Shown: positions 19,103 through 26,380 of the stretch, piece by piece
Position numbering within the stretch: the stretch's first letter is position 1
Layout of the letters: each line of letters starts with the position of its first letter
Origin: Flammeovirgaceae bacterium UBA5585
GTDB taxonomy: Bacteria; Bacteroidota; Bacteroidia; Cytophagales; Cyclobacteriaceae
Assembly: GCA_002425185.1 (NCBI GenBank)
Contig: DILT01000010.1
Location: 496,001 to 560,000 of the forward strand
Length of the DNA: 64,000 bases
Reading direction: 5' to 3'
The notes under the pieces: generated by a model
Databases searched by the model: none
Told to the model about the DNA's origin: nothing
Seen by the model: only the letters and a program-made list of their open reading frames with translations
Program-made: the position numbers and the translations under genes

Positions 19103-20011
19103 TTACTTCATTTTTGCCCGCTTAATAAGATAGGTCTGCAGGATGGTATTTACATCCTCCCGTACATCGGCCTTTACAAAATCGATTTTATACTGATGGC
19201 AACGGAGCTTTAGATTATCGTAGAATTTCAGTGCCTCCTGCGTATACGATTCGCGGATATCACCCGGGTTAAGTTTCAATTTTGCATTACTCTCCAGGTC
19301 AATGAATTCTATAGGCTTATCCTCAAACTGAAAAGTCAATTCGGTGTCATAGTCCATCACGTGGAAGACAATTACTTCATGTTTATTATGCTTTAAATGC
19401 TGCAACGCCTTAAATATTTCTTCAGCATGCTCCTGGTCGCCATCGAACATATCACTGAAGAGTACCACCAGTGAGCGTTTGTGGATCTTTTCAGCCGCTT
19501 CATGGAGCACCCTGGCAATTTGAGTCTGAGACTTTCCCGGCTGTTGGTTCATAATTCCATGCAGAAGGATCAAAAGCTTTTCCAGGTGTGAAGCCGATGA
19601 TTTTACCGGTGTAAGCGTGTCAATTTTATCGGAAAACAAACACAGCCCCACGGCATCGCGCTGCAGGTTTAGCATATAGGCCATAGCCGCAGCAGCAATG
19701 GCGCTGAACCTTATTTTGGCTTTTGTCTCGGCAGGATAGAACATGGAGGGAGAAGTATCAATGGCAATTAGACACCGAAGGTTAGTCTCCTCCTCGTATT
19801 GTTTGGTAAATAACCGATCCGTTCGTGCATAGGCTTTCCAGTCGATATGCCGGGTACTTTCTCCTTCATTATAGAGTCGATGCTCCGCAAACTCCACTGA
19901 AAATCCGTGGTAGGGCGACTTATGAAGCCCCGTTATAAAGCCCTCGACCAGTTGTCTGGCCAATAGTTCGAGATTGGCTGATTGCCTGATATCCTGTAAG
20001 TTAAGTTTCAT
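19103..20011 (-). CDS. DUF58 domain protein (vWA-like fold)
   Basis: Cytosolic protein of 302 residues. The DUF58 core GESTRHIDWKAYARTDRLF (about 50-68) is followed by a vWA-like domain with the MIDAS-type signature IDTSPSM (D85, S87, S89). DUF58 proteins usually accompany a MoxR AAA+ ATPase and aerotolerance-type membrane vWA proteins, none of which are here, so this is a detached member. There is no signal peptide or membrane helix. It is divergent from DUF3276 across 163 bp and abuts the ferredoxin stop (TAATTA). Function is unknown beyond a likely chaperone or assembly role with MoxR. Confidence 0.88.
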   Translation of the reverse strand: MKLNLQDIRQSANLELLARQLVEGFITGLHKSPYHGFSVEFAEHRLYNEGESTRHIDWKAYARTDRLFTKQYEEETNLRCLIAIDTSPSMFYPAETKAKIRFSAIAAAAMAYMLNLQRDAVGLCLFSDKIDTLTPVKSSASHLEKLLILLHGIMNQQPGKSQTQIARVLHEAAEKIHKRSLVVLFSDMFDGDQEHAEEIFKALQHLKHNKHEVIVFHVMDYDTELTFQFEDKPIEFIDLESNAKLKLNPGDIRESYTQEALKFYDNLKLRCHQYKIDFVKADVREDVNTILQTYLIKRAKMK

Positions 20012-20088
20012 TTTACGGCCATGGTTATCAAAAAAAGTGGCTTGCTCGCTATTCTACTTAGAAATTACCTTATTGTGAACGTTTCTGA

Positions 20089-20109
20089 ATTGCATACAGT
20101 GTTTGCAAT
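20089..20109. promoter_or_regulatory. Small inverted repeat in the DUF58/DUF3276 divergent region
   Basis: ATTGCA and TGCAAT, nine bases apart, lie between the two divergent starts. It could be an operator, but chance is possible for a six-base arm. Confidence 0.2.
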
Positions 20110-20174
20110 AACTATTCAAAATACTATATTAACACAATAAAATTACCCGAACCTAACCTAAAACTTGCAGTATT

Positions 20175-20552
20175 GTGGAAGAGAACAAGACGAACGGCAG
20201 GGATGAGATATACTCTGCCAAAGTGAAAGCCGGTAAGCGAACCTATTTTTTTGATGTAAAGTCAACCCGTTCAAACGACTTTTACCTCACCATCACCGAA
20301 AGTAAAAAGCGATTTAAAGAAGACGGTTTTACTTATGAAAAACATAAAATTTTCCTGTATAAAGAAGATTTTAACAAGTTCATGGAGGCATTAACCAATA
20401 CCGTTAACCATGTCAAACAGGAACTTTTACCCGATGTGGATTTTGATCAGTTTGATCAGATTCATGCCCATCAGGACCATAATCATGAAGAAGCTGAATC
20501 GGCTACACCTGTAGTCAAAGCCTCGGGTGACAGTGAACTTAAATGGGATTAA
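20175..20552 (+). CDS. DUF3276 (PUR-domain) nucleic-acid-binding protein
   Basis: Protein of 125 residues starting at GTG (20175). One PUR-alpha-like domain (about 10-85) is visible as EIYSAKVKAGKRTYFFDVKSTR, a YLTITESKKRF strand and a KIFLYKEDFNKFMEAL helix; an acidic, histidine-bearing tail follows. Bacterial PUR proteins bind single-stranded DNA or RNA; the cellular role here is unproven. No ATG is available in frame before the conserved domain, which supports the GTG start. It is followed by a strong terminator, so the unit is a single gene. Confidence 0.85.
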   Translation: MEENKTNGRDEIYSAKVKAGKRTYFFDVKSTRSNDFYLTITESKKRFKEDGFTYEKHKIFLYKEDFNKFMEALTNTVNHVKQELLPDVDFDQFDQIHAHQDHNHEEAESATPVVKASGDSELKWD

Positions 20553-20571
20553 CCTACCAGAATCTATACAG

Positions 20572-20600
20572 AAAAGCCCTCTCAATGGAGGGCTTTTTTA
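20572..20600 (+). terminator. Rho-independent terminator of the DUF3276 gene
   Basis: Stem AAAGCCCTC/GAGGGCTTT with loop TCAATG, followed by a T-run. The stem is perfect and GC-rich. Confidence 0.85.
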
Positions 20601-20631
20601 TTTCCAGATGCTCCCATTAGCACGAAGACCG

Positions 20632-20639
20632 TATATTTG
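20632..20639 (+). promoter_or_regulatory. Candidate -7 promoter element of ychF
   Basis: TATATTTG matches TAnnTTTG exactly, 33 bp before the ychF ATG and just after the preceding terminator. No convincing -33 TTTG was found at normal spacing. Confidence 0.45.
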
Positions 20640-20671
20640 CGGCCTGTTTTAAACTAATTATTTACGTTCTC

Positions 20672-21769
20672 ATGGGATTGCAATGTGGTATTGTAGGGTT
20701 ACCGAATGTTGGTAAATCGACTCTTTTTAATGCGTTATCCAATAATAAGGCGGAGGCTGCCAATTTTCCTTTCTGTACGATTGAGCCCAATGTAGGTGTC
20801 ATTTCTGTTCCGGATGAACGCTTAAAAATTCTTGAATCGCTGGTAAATCCCCAGCGCGTTCTTCCCACAACCATCGAGTTTGTTGATATAGCCGGCCTTG
20901 TAAAGGGCGCCAGTAAAGGTGAGGGGCTAGGCAATCAGTTTCTGGCCAACATCCGGGAGGTGGATGCCATAGTACACGTGGTGCGATGCTTCGATAATGA
21001 TAACATTGTTCACGTTGATGGAAAGGTCAACCCAATAGCCGATAAAGAGATCATTGACACAGAGTTACAGTTAAAGGATTTAGAATCAGTTGAAAAGAAA
21101 ATTTCCCGTTCGGAGAAGATTGCGAAGAGCGGTGATGCCAAGGCTAAAAAGGAATTGACCGTTCTGCAAGCATACCGCGATGCCCTACTGGCCGGTCAGA
21201 ACGCACGGGCAGTTCAAGTGCCTGAAGAGGATAAAAAAGCTATTGAGGATTTACAGTTGTTAACGGCAAAGCCGGTGGTTTATGTAGCCAATGTAGACGA
21301 AGCCTCGGTACTTACAGGAAACAAACATGTGGATGCCCTGAGGAATCTGGTGAAAAGTGAAAATGCAGAAGTGGTGGTTATCAGTGCAGCCATTGAGGCT
21401 CAAATAGCTGAGCTAGAGACAGAGGAAGACCGCAAGATCTTTTTGAAGGAATATGGTTTAGATGAATCCGGGCTGAACAAATTGATCAGGGCCTCCTACA
21501 GCCTGTTGAACCTGATTACCTATTTTACGGCCGGGGAAAAGGAAGTACGTGCCTGGACAATAAAAAAGGGTTGGAAAGCACCTGCCGCTGCCGGGGTAAT
21601 CCATACCGATTTTGAAAAAGGCTTCATCAAAGCTGAGGTAATAAAGCTTCCTGATTATCAGCACTATAAGTCTGAGCATGCCTGCCGGGAAGCCGGTAAG
21701 ATGGCCATAGAAGGAAAAGAGTACGTAGTGGAGGATGGCGATATTATGCACTTTCGCTTCAATGTCTAA
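20672..21769 (+). CDS. ychF: Redox-regulated ATPase YchF (Obg-like, OLA1 family)
   Basis: Full length, 365 residues. G1 motif GLPNVGKS (9-16), switch II DIAGLVKGASKGEG, and NVDE in place of the GTPase NKxD, which explains the ATP preference of the family. A coiled-coil insert (about 125-195) follows the G domain, and a TGS domain forms the C-terminus (about 280-365, YFTAGEKEVRAWTI...). YchF binds ribosomes and is linked to oxidative stress and peptidase control. It stands alone with its own promoter and is followed by the cas6 gene after 122 bp. Confidence 0.96.
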   Translation: MGLQCGIVGLPNVGKSTLFNALSNNKAEAANFPFCTIEPNVGVISVPDERLKILESLVNPQRVLPTTIEFVDIAGLVKGASKGEGLGNQFLANIREVDAIVHVVRCFDNDNIVHVDGKVNPIADKEIIDTELQLKDLESVEKKISRSEKIAKSGDAKAKKELTVLQAYRDALLAGQNARAVQVPEEDKKAIEDLQLLTAKPVVYVANVDEASVLTGNKHVDALRNLVKSENAEVVVISAAIEAQIAELETEEDRKIFLKEYGLDESGLNKLIRASYSLLNLITYFTAGEKEVRAWTIKKGWKAPAAAGVIHTDFEKGFIKAEVIKLPDYQHYKSEHACREAGKMAIEGKEYVVEDGDIMHFRFNV

Positions 21770-21891
21770 ATATTCCTTACATACCCTTTCTCAATTTTTG
21801 ATTTTTTTGTAGTTTTATAAACCGCTCATTATCAGGTTAAAGCGGGGCTTTAGGTTTAAGTATTTTTTAACCCTTTTTTATTTTTTAAAGC

Positions 21892-22692
21892 TTGAGAACC
21901 AGGATCATTTTTTCATTGAAGAACAGGGGAGCCTATGTCCCGTTTCACCACCAGTATTTACTGGCCCAGTTTATAAAAGGGTTGCTCATGTTTGGCCCTG
22001 ATAAGACCTATCAGGGGTACACTCAGTTTAATTTCTCTGGGTTAAAAGGTCAGACCAAAATAAGTCGCAAGGGTTTACATTACTATTCGTCTAAAGTTAC
22101 CCTGGTTTTTGCGTGTGCCGACCGTGAATTCCTCAGCTACTTTACGGCCCAGCTCTTTGAGCAAAAGGATATTATGATTGGAAGCCTGCACCTGGTGCCT
22201 GATTCCATTGAAGAGGAGCCCCCGGTAGAGATTCAGACAGAGGCTAAATTTTTGTGCATCTCGCCCATTGTTCCTGTTCCGGCAGCTTTTAATAATGAGC
22301 AGGGAAAAAAGTTTATCATGCCTGAAAGTGATGAATTCTCTGACTTACTCTATGACTCCACCATTAGCCGGATGGAAGCCACAGGTAAGTATACGCCTGA
22401 ACAACTAACCTCTTTTTATAAATTTCAATTGGTGCCCGATCCGGGTTACTTACAGCGCCTGCAGGCAGCCGGAAAAAAATTCGCACGCATCTATCCACTG
22501 TACGATAGCGATGTAAAATTTGAAGTAAGGGGCTACACTTTCCCTTTTACCTTGTACGCTGCACCCGAAGTACAGCGTTTTGTCTATGAAAACGGATTGG
22601 GATATTTCTGCCACAAGGGCTTTGGTATGCTGGATGTAGCCGGCAATGACTCTATCAAACGTGAGCAGCAGCGTGATGCGATTTATGCTTAA
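21892..22692 (+). CDS. cas6: CRISPR-associated endoribonuclease Cas6, isolated
   Basis: Protein of 266 residues. Cas6 enzymes cleave CRISPR repeat RNA to mature crRNAs. Evidence: an N-terminal RAMP strand RIIFSLKN, the FHHQYLL segment with histidines 19/20 (candidate catalytic His), an EVRGYTFPFTLYAAPE strand, and the C-terminal glycine-rich loop GLGYFCHKGFGML. The start is TTG at 21892; a stop codon lies two codons upstream and the first downstream Met (residue 33) would remove conserved sequence. There is no other cas gene and no repeat-spacer array in the window, so it either serves an array elsewhere or is an orphan. Its last codons recur 306 bp downstream. Promoter and Shine-Dalgarno are not evident in the A/T-rich leader. 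Confidence 0.85.
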   Translation: MRTRIIFSLKNRGAYVPFHHQYLLAQFIKGLLMFGPDKTYQGYTQFNFSGLKGQTKISRKGLHYYSSKVTLVFACADREFLSYFTAQLFEQKDIMIGSLHLVPDSIEEEPPVEIQTEAKFLCISPIVPVPAAFNNEQGKKFIMPESDEFSDLLYDSTISRMEATGKYTPEQLTSFYKFQLVPDPGYLQRLQAAGKKFARIYPLYDSDVKFEVRGYTFPFTLYAAPEVQRFVYENGLGYFCHKGFGMLDVAGNDSIKREQQRDAIYA

Positions 22693-22704
22693 TGCTGATT
22701 TTCA
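22657..22704 (+). repeat. Direct repeat copy A: 3' end of cas6
   Basis: These 48 bases cover the last ten cas6 codons, the TAA stop and about 13 bases beyond. They match 22963-23010 at 42 of 48 positions. Within the coding part the only differences are third-base changes and TAA versus TAG. Confidence 0.9.
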
Positions 22705-22962
22705 GCTGCACCACATACCCGAAAGACTTTTTCGAACCGCAGTAATGAACAGAATGCGCCTCGGCCTTTGTTGGTGTTCTTCACCAACAACGAATGGGTG
22801 TGAATGAATGTTAAGTAATTCGAGTGAAAATTTATAAATAAAAAGGAACGAATTGAGTGTATGATAAAAGAGAAATTGAAAATTGTTTACAGTTAAGTCC
22901 CCGCAGAGTCCCCTTCGGGAGACTCTGATGTTAAGTAAGAAGATTAAAAGTATTTAAATAAA
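22705..22962. other. Non-coding, hairpin-containing segment between the two cas6 tails
   Basis: About 258 bases with no open frame above roughly 20 codons. It holds two hairpins: TTGTTGGTG/CACCAACAA (22768-22790, loop TTCTT) and CAGAGTC-CCC/GGG-A-GACTCTG (22904-22927, loop TTC). GTTAAGT occurs three times. There are no transposase remnants and no repeat-spacer periodicity. It is probably an eroded insertion or recombination scar. Confidence 0.6.
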
Positions 22963-22998
22963 AAACGTGAGCAGCAGCGTGATGCTATCTATGCCTAG
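22963..22998 (+). pseudogene. Remnant of a second cas6 allele (C-terminal tail only)
   Basis: Translated in the cas6 frame this reads KREQQRDAIYA then TAG, the same peptide as the end of the intact gene, but with different synonymous codons (GCT for GCG, ATC for ATT, GCC for GCT). The upstream sequence is unrelated and AT-rich, so no gene remains. Its TAG interlocks with the TAG of the opposing plug gene (CTAG, 22995-22998). The intact flanking and synonymous pattern argue for homologous descent from another cas6 allele rather than a recent copy. Confidence 0.75.
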
Positions 22999-24275
22999 CG
23001 CGGATTTTCAAAAAAAGTCATGTAGCCAATAAGCAGATCGGCCACAGGCTTGAACGACCGGTAGTAAACAAACACCTCATAAAAATTTTCCGTTTGGAAA
23101 TGACTTCCTTCAAAGAAAAGCGGTGGTTGTGTCTTTGATCTCACTACATACTGATAATCATACCACCCTTGTTTCAGTAGTAGACTGGCAGTATACTCTT
23201 TTCTTAAACTATCGTAGCGCATTCTGTTTTCTTCACTCATACCCCAGTGGGTAAGTGCCCCCATCACAAATACATCTCCGTTTACAGGCTGGGGCGATTG
23301 CAGGGTGAAAGCAATATTTACATAATTTGAAGCATTGATCCTCCGGTAGTCATAGTTGTCAAGCATGTAGCTTCCGTTATAGTCGGGGTATTGTGAGTAC
23401 AATTCATCCGATCGGTTTTTGTCTTTTTCAATGTAGGCAGTCCACGGCATGGTATTCTTGTCCATGTAGGCCACATTTCTTCCAGGGTAGTTGAGCGAAC
23501 GTAAATCAAAAAACCTGAATTCATTCCCACCTTTAAACATACTTTTATCATCGAAGAACCGGTATTCAAGTTCCTGAATATTTTCACGTAAAAAGCTGGG
23601 TTTAATTTCTTGTACCAGGTTATCCCAGCGCTGGTTTTGCCGCACAGTAACATTTACCGTTTCTACCGGGTTAACCAACGCAATGTTTTTGTAATTGATT
23701 GTGAAATTAATTTGCTGGTTGCGAACGGCAGCCGATCCGGAACTGATCAGGTTTCCATCGCGCAAAAAACTCACTTGCGGGTCGTAAACCATAAACCGCT
23801 TGCTTACGATAATATCGTCTTTGTCTGATCCGCGGTAAACCACTACCACATAGTTACCCGGTAGTTTAACGGCAGGCATCGGAACCCAATAATGCACGTA
23901 GGGTATCCATGTGTCCAGCGAAAACTCAAAGTTGTTAATTGGAAACTCATTGTAATCAAACAGGAAGTCCAGATCCATCAACGTTGATTTCGACCAGTTT
24001 TGATTGCAGTGCACAATACGATAATAATAGTTATCACGTTCGGTGTGCAGATCATCAAATTCAAGGATCAGGTTCCATTGCCCCATGCGGGTAACGGCAG
24101 GGAATACCTGGCTAATGGGATCGGCCTCAGCCCGGAAAAGCCGAACGGTTTTGATGTTCTTTTCGTATACGCGGTCACTCAGTGATAGGTTTTTTGAACC
24201 GGAAGCATTTGAACTGCCAAAAGGAACAGGTGAACAGGCACTTAGCAGGAGGATAACTGACAATAATTTCTTCAT
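22995..24275 (-). CDS. DUF5103 / type IX secretion system plug-domain lipoprotein
   Basis: Protein of 426 residues. The lipobox SVILLLSAC (Cys14) marks a lipoprotein, and the N-terminal domain (about 35-165: KTVRLFRAEADPISQVFPAVTRM, YYYRIVHCNQNW, DLDFLFDYNEFPINNFEFSL) is the T9SS plug domain. In Flavobacterium the plug protein sits in the periplasmic mouth of the SprA translocon and closes it. The rest is beta-rich. It matters here because other window genes encode T9SS cargo (type A and type B CTDs). Its last bases overlap the remnant cas6 tail in the opposite direction. No other secretion gene is adjacent. Confidence 0.88.
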   Translation of the reverse strand: MKKLLSVILLLSACSPVPFGSSNASGSKNLSLSDRVYEKNIKTVRLFRAEADPISQVFPAVTRMGQWNLILEFDDLHTERDNYYYRIVHCNQNWSKSTLMDLDFLFDYNEFPINNFEFSLDTWIPYVHYWVPMPAVKLPGNYVVVVYRGSDKDDIIVSKRFMVYDPQVSFLRDGNLISSGSAAVRNQQINFTINYKNIALVNPVETVNVTVRQNQRWDNLVQEIKPSFLRENIQELEYRFFDDKSMFKGGNEFRFFDLRSLNYPGRNVAYMDKNTMPWTAYIEKDKNRSDELYSQYPDYNGSYMLDNYDYRRINASNYVNIAFTLQSPQPVNGDVFVMGALTHWGMSEENRMRYDSLRKEYTASLLLKQGWYDYQYVVRSKTQPPLFFEGSHFQTENFYEVFVYYRSFKPVADLLIGYMTFFENPR

Positions 24276-24339
24276 CGGGTTAAAACTAAAATATTAATCT
24301 TTACGGCTCCAACTTATTTCTGTTTAGGGGTGTCTAATC

Positions 24340-24924
24340 ATGCAAAACGGCCGTTATATCGGGTACATGCTCAATGAACAGGAGCTTATTGAAGGTTGCC
24401 GAAAGGGTAGCAGGGCCTCACAGCAGGCTTTGTACGACCGTTATTGCAAAAAAATGATGGTGGTGTGTCTTCGGTATTCCAAGTCAAGTGCTGAGGCCGA
24501 AGACATTTTGCAAGAGGGCTTTGTTAAGGTTTTTCAAGGGTTAGACGGTTTTAGGCAAGACGCTAAACTTGAAACGTGGATGACAAGGATTATGGTGAAC
24601 ACGGCCCTCAACCACCATCGAAAAAAGCTCTACCTGTTCCCGATGGTAGATGTAGAAAAGGCTGATCTGCCGGAAGATGATATGGTTATATCCAATTTGC
24701 ACTTTACTGAATTACTGGCCATGATACAATCTCTTCCGCAGGGCTGTCAGCTTGTATTCAATCTTTTTGCCCTTGAAGGGTATAGCCATAAAGAAATTGC
24801 AGACATGCTGGGTGTATCGGAGGGTACGTCAAAATCGCAATACGCCAGGGCTCGTGTTTTATTACAGGAGAAATTGAAAAAGGAATCATCACACTATAAA
24901 GTATATGGAGAAGGGAAATTTTGA
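24340..24924 (+). CDS. ECF-type RNA polymerase sigma factor
   Basis: Sigma-70 family, extracytoplasmic-function type, 194 residues. Sigma region 2 is at about 25-95 (ALYDRYCKKMMVVCLRY, EAEDILQEGFVKVFQGLDGF, METWMTRIMVNTALN-like) and region 4 at about 130-180 (LPQGCQLVFNLFALEGYSHKEIADMLGVSEGTSKSQYARAR, a clear helix-turn-helix). The ATG at 24340 is taken; MLNEQ at 24367 is an alternative. The next gene overlaps it by 20 bp and has anti-sigma features, so the pair is almost certainly a signalling unit. The target promoter is unknown. Confidence 0.93.
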   Translation: MQNGRYIGYMLNEQELIEGCRKGSRASQQALYDRYCKKMMVVCLRYSKSSAEAEDILQEGFVKVFQGLDGFRQDAKLETWMTRIMVNTALNHHRKKLYLFPMVDVEKADLPEDDMVISNLHFTELLAMIQSLPQGCQLVFNLFALEGYSHKEIADMLGVSEGTSKSQYARARVLLQEKLKKESSHYKVYGEGKF

Positions 24925-26329
24925 GAAGGCGTGGAAGGATGCTTTTGATGGGGCTGAAGTAACTCCATCAAATTCGGTGTGGACGAATGTTGAATTGGAG
25001 TTGGAGAAATCTGCCGGAGGCAAGATGAAACAGCGGTTGTTGTTTTATAAACTTTTGGCGGCTGCATCGCTGGTTTTTGCCATGGGCATTGGTGGAGCCT
25101 ATTATGTTTCTTTTCAAGCGGATAATAATCAAACTGCCGGTAACCTGTCGGTTAATCAGGAAAGCTCAACAGAGAGAGAAGTTAGCGATGCTCAATCGCA
25201 GATTAAGCAAACAGACAATAGCCATGAACTGGGAGTAACAGAAATTGATGGGGTAGTTAATTCAGGGGGTAACACATCCTCAACAATAAGTGCTTTGCGT
25301 TCAGAAAACAGAAATCTGACTTCAGTCGATAATGGATTTTCTGCTTCACATGATCAGGTTGATGATGGCAATGCTATTAATGCTTCACTTGCCGGAACAG
25401 TGCCCATTACTAACCAGGATTTTATCGTCTCTACAGAAAATAATTTTTACAATCGTGTTACTGATCGGTTCGTTGACCGGCCTCTACCTCCTTTGGCCAA
25501 TACCTCAAAGCCGAAGTTAATTATTGCCGATCCTTACACAGCGCCTGATCCGGGAGAGCTGTTGTTAGCAAAACTTAACGATGAAGAAAAAAAATATGCA
25601 GCGATGGATAAGCGTACGCGTACAGAAACTATATGGACATCCCTTGGGGTTGGAGCAGGAAGCTTTAATCCGAACACCAGTTCATCGGTTTCCGTAAATC
25701 AAAGTCTTTCATCGGGCAACAATCAAAGTCCGGCAAGTGCTAATGCTGGCCCCTCCGCGGGCTCAAGTTATTCGGTGGGTGTCCAGGTTGGCGGCCGTAT
25801 AACTGATCGGTTTGTACTACAAGGTGGGTTAAGTTACCTCACGCAAAATGCATCCTATACGTCTACGGTAGTGTCAATGGAATCCGCTACCTATCGTGCG
25901 GCATCGTTAAATGATTTCTCCAATGCCCAATCTGTTTCGTATGCCAGCACCCCTTACGGAGTAAACAGTAATCTTCAGTTTATCAGCCTGCCCGTTCAGG
26001 CCGGCTACCTGCTGGTAGATAAGGATTTCTCCATTCAGTTGAACGGTGGCGTATCCACCGATTTCTTTATTGTAAATACATTAACCCCCAGTGTTTCAGG
26101 CATAAATAAACTAACCCAAAATGCCGGAGCTGATTCACCTTACCGAACTGTTAATTTTAGCGGTTTGGCCGGAACTGAGTTCAGCTATAAATTTTCCAAT
26201 CACTACCGGATAGCGGTAAATCCCGGGTTGCGGTATGCGCTCAACTCCATTTATAAATCAGATGTAAATACTGAAGTAGCACCCATCACGTTTGACGTGG
26301 CTTTGCGCTTCCGGTATATTTTCCGGTAG
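24905..26329 (+). CDS. Trans-envelope anti-sigma/outer-membrane beta-barrel protein (Dma-like)
   Basis: Protein of 474 residues starting inside the sigma gene. Order: short N-terminal domain (1-45) with the pattern NFEKAWKDAF...SVWTNVELELEK, similar to cytoplasmic anti-sigma regions of Bacteroidota; one membrane helix (about 46-69, FYKLLAAASLVFAMGIGGAYYV); a low-complexity Ser/Asn/Gln periplasmic linker (about 70-235); and a C-terminal eight-strand-type barrel (about 237-474) with alternating strands ending FDVALRFRYIFR. The same chain would thus touch cytoplasm, inner membrane, periplasm and outer membrane. This is the architecture of the dual membrane-spanning anti-sigma (Dma) proteins described in Bacteroides. 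Anti-sigma function here is inferred from gene order and topology. Confidence 0.72.
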   Translation: MEKGNFEKAWKDAFDGAEVTPSNSVWTNVELELEKSAGGKMKQRLLFYKLLAAASLVFAMGIGGAYYVSFQADNNQTAGNLSVNQESSTEREVSDAQSQIKQTDNSHELGVTEIDGVVNSGGNTSSTISALRSENRNLTSVDNGFSASHDQVDDGNAINASLAGTVPITNQDFIVSTENNFYNRVTDRFVDRPLPPLANTSKPKLIIADPYTAPDPGELLLAKLNDEEKKYAAMDKRTRTETIWTSLGVGAGSFNPNTSSSVSVNQSLSSGNNQSPASANAGPSAGSSYSVGVQVGGRITDRFVLQGGLSYLTQNASYTSTVVSMESATYRAASLNDFSNAQSVSYASTPYGVNSNLQFISLPVQAGYLLVDKDFSIQLNGGVSTDFFIVNTLTPSVSGINKLTQNAGADSPYRTVNFSGLAGTEFSYKFSNHYRIAVNPGLRYALNSIYKSDVNTEVAPITFDVALRFRYIFR

Positions 26330-26380
26330 ACTTCCAACCTCAAGTCTTGCAATAGGGTCTAACAAAAAAAACCTACTCCT

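Noticed and set aside
22768..22927. Two hairpins considered as CRISPR repeats of a tiny array
   Set aside because: They differ in sequence, sit 136 bp apart, and no spacer-repeat pattern exists.
22705..22962. Insertion sequence at the cas6 3' end
   Set aside because: No transposase, no terminal inverted repeats and no clean short target duplication; the repeats are unequal homologues instead.
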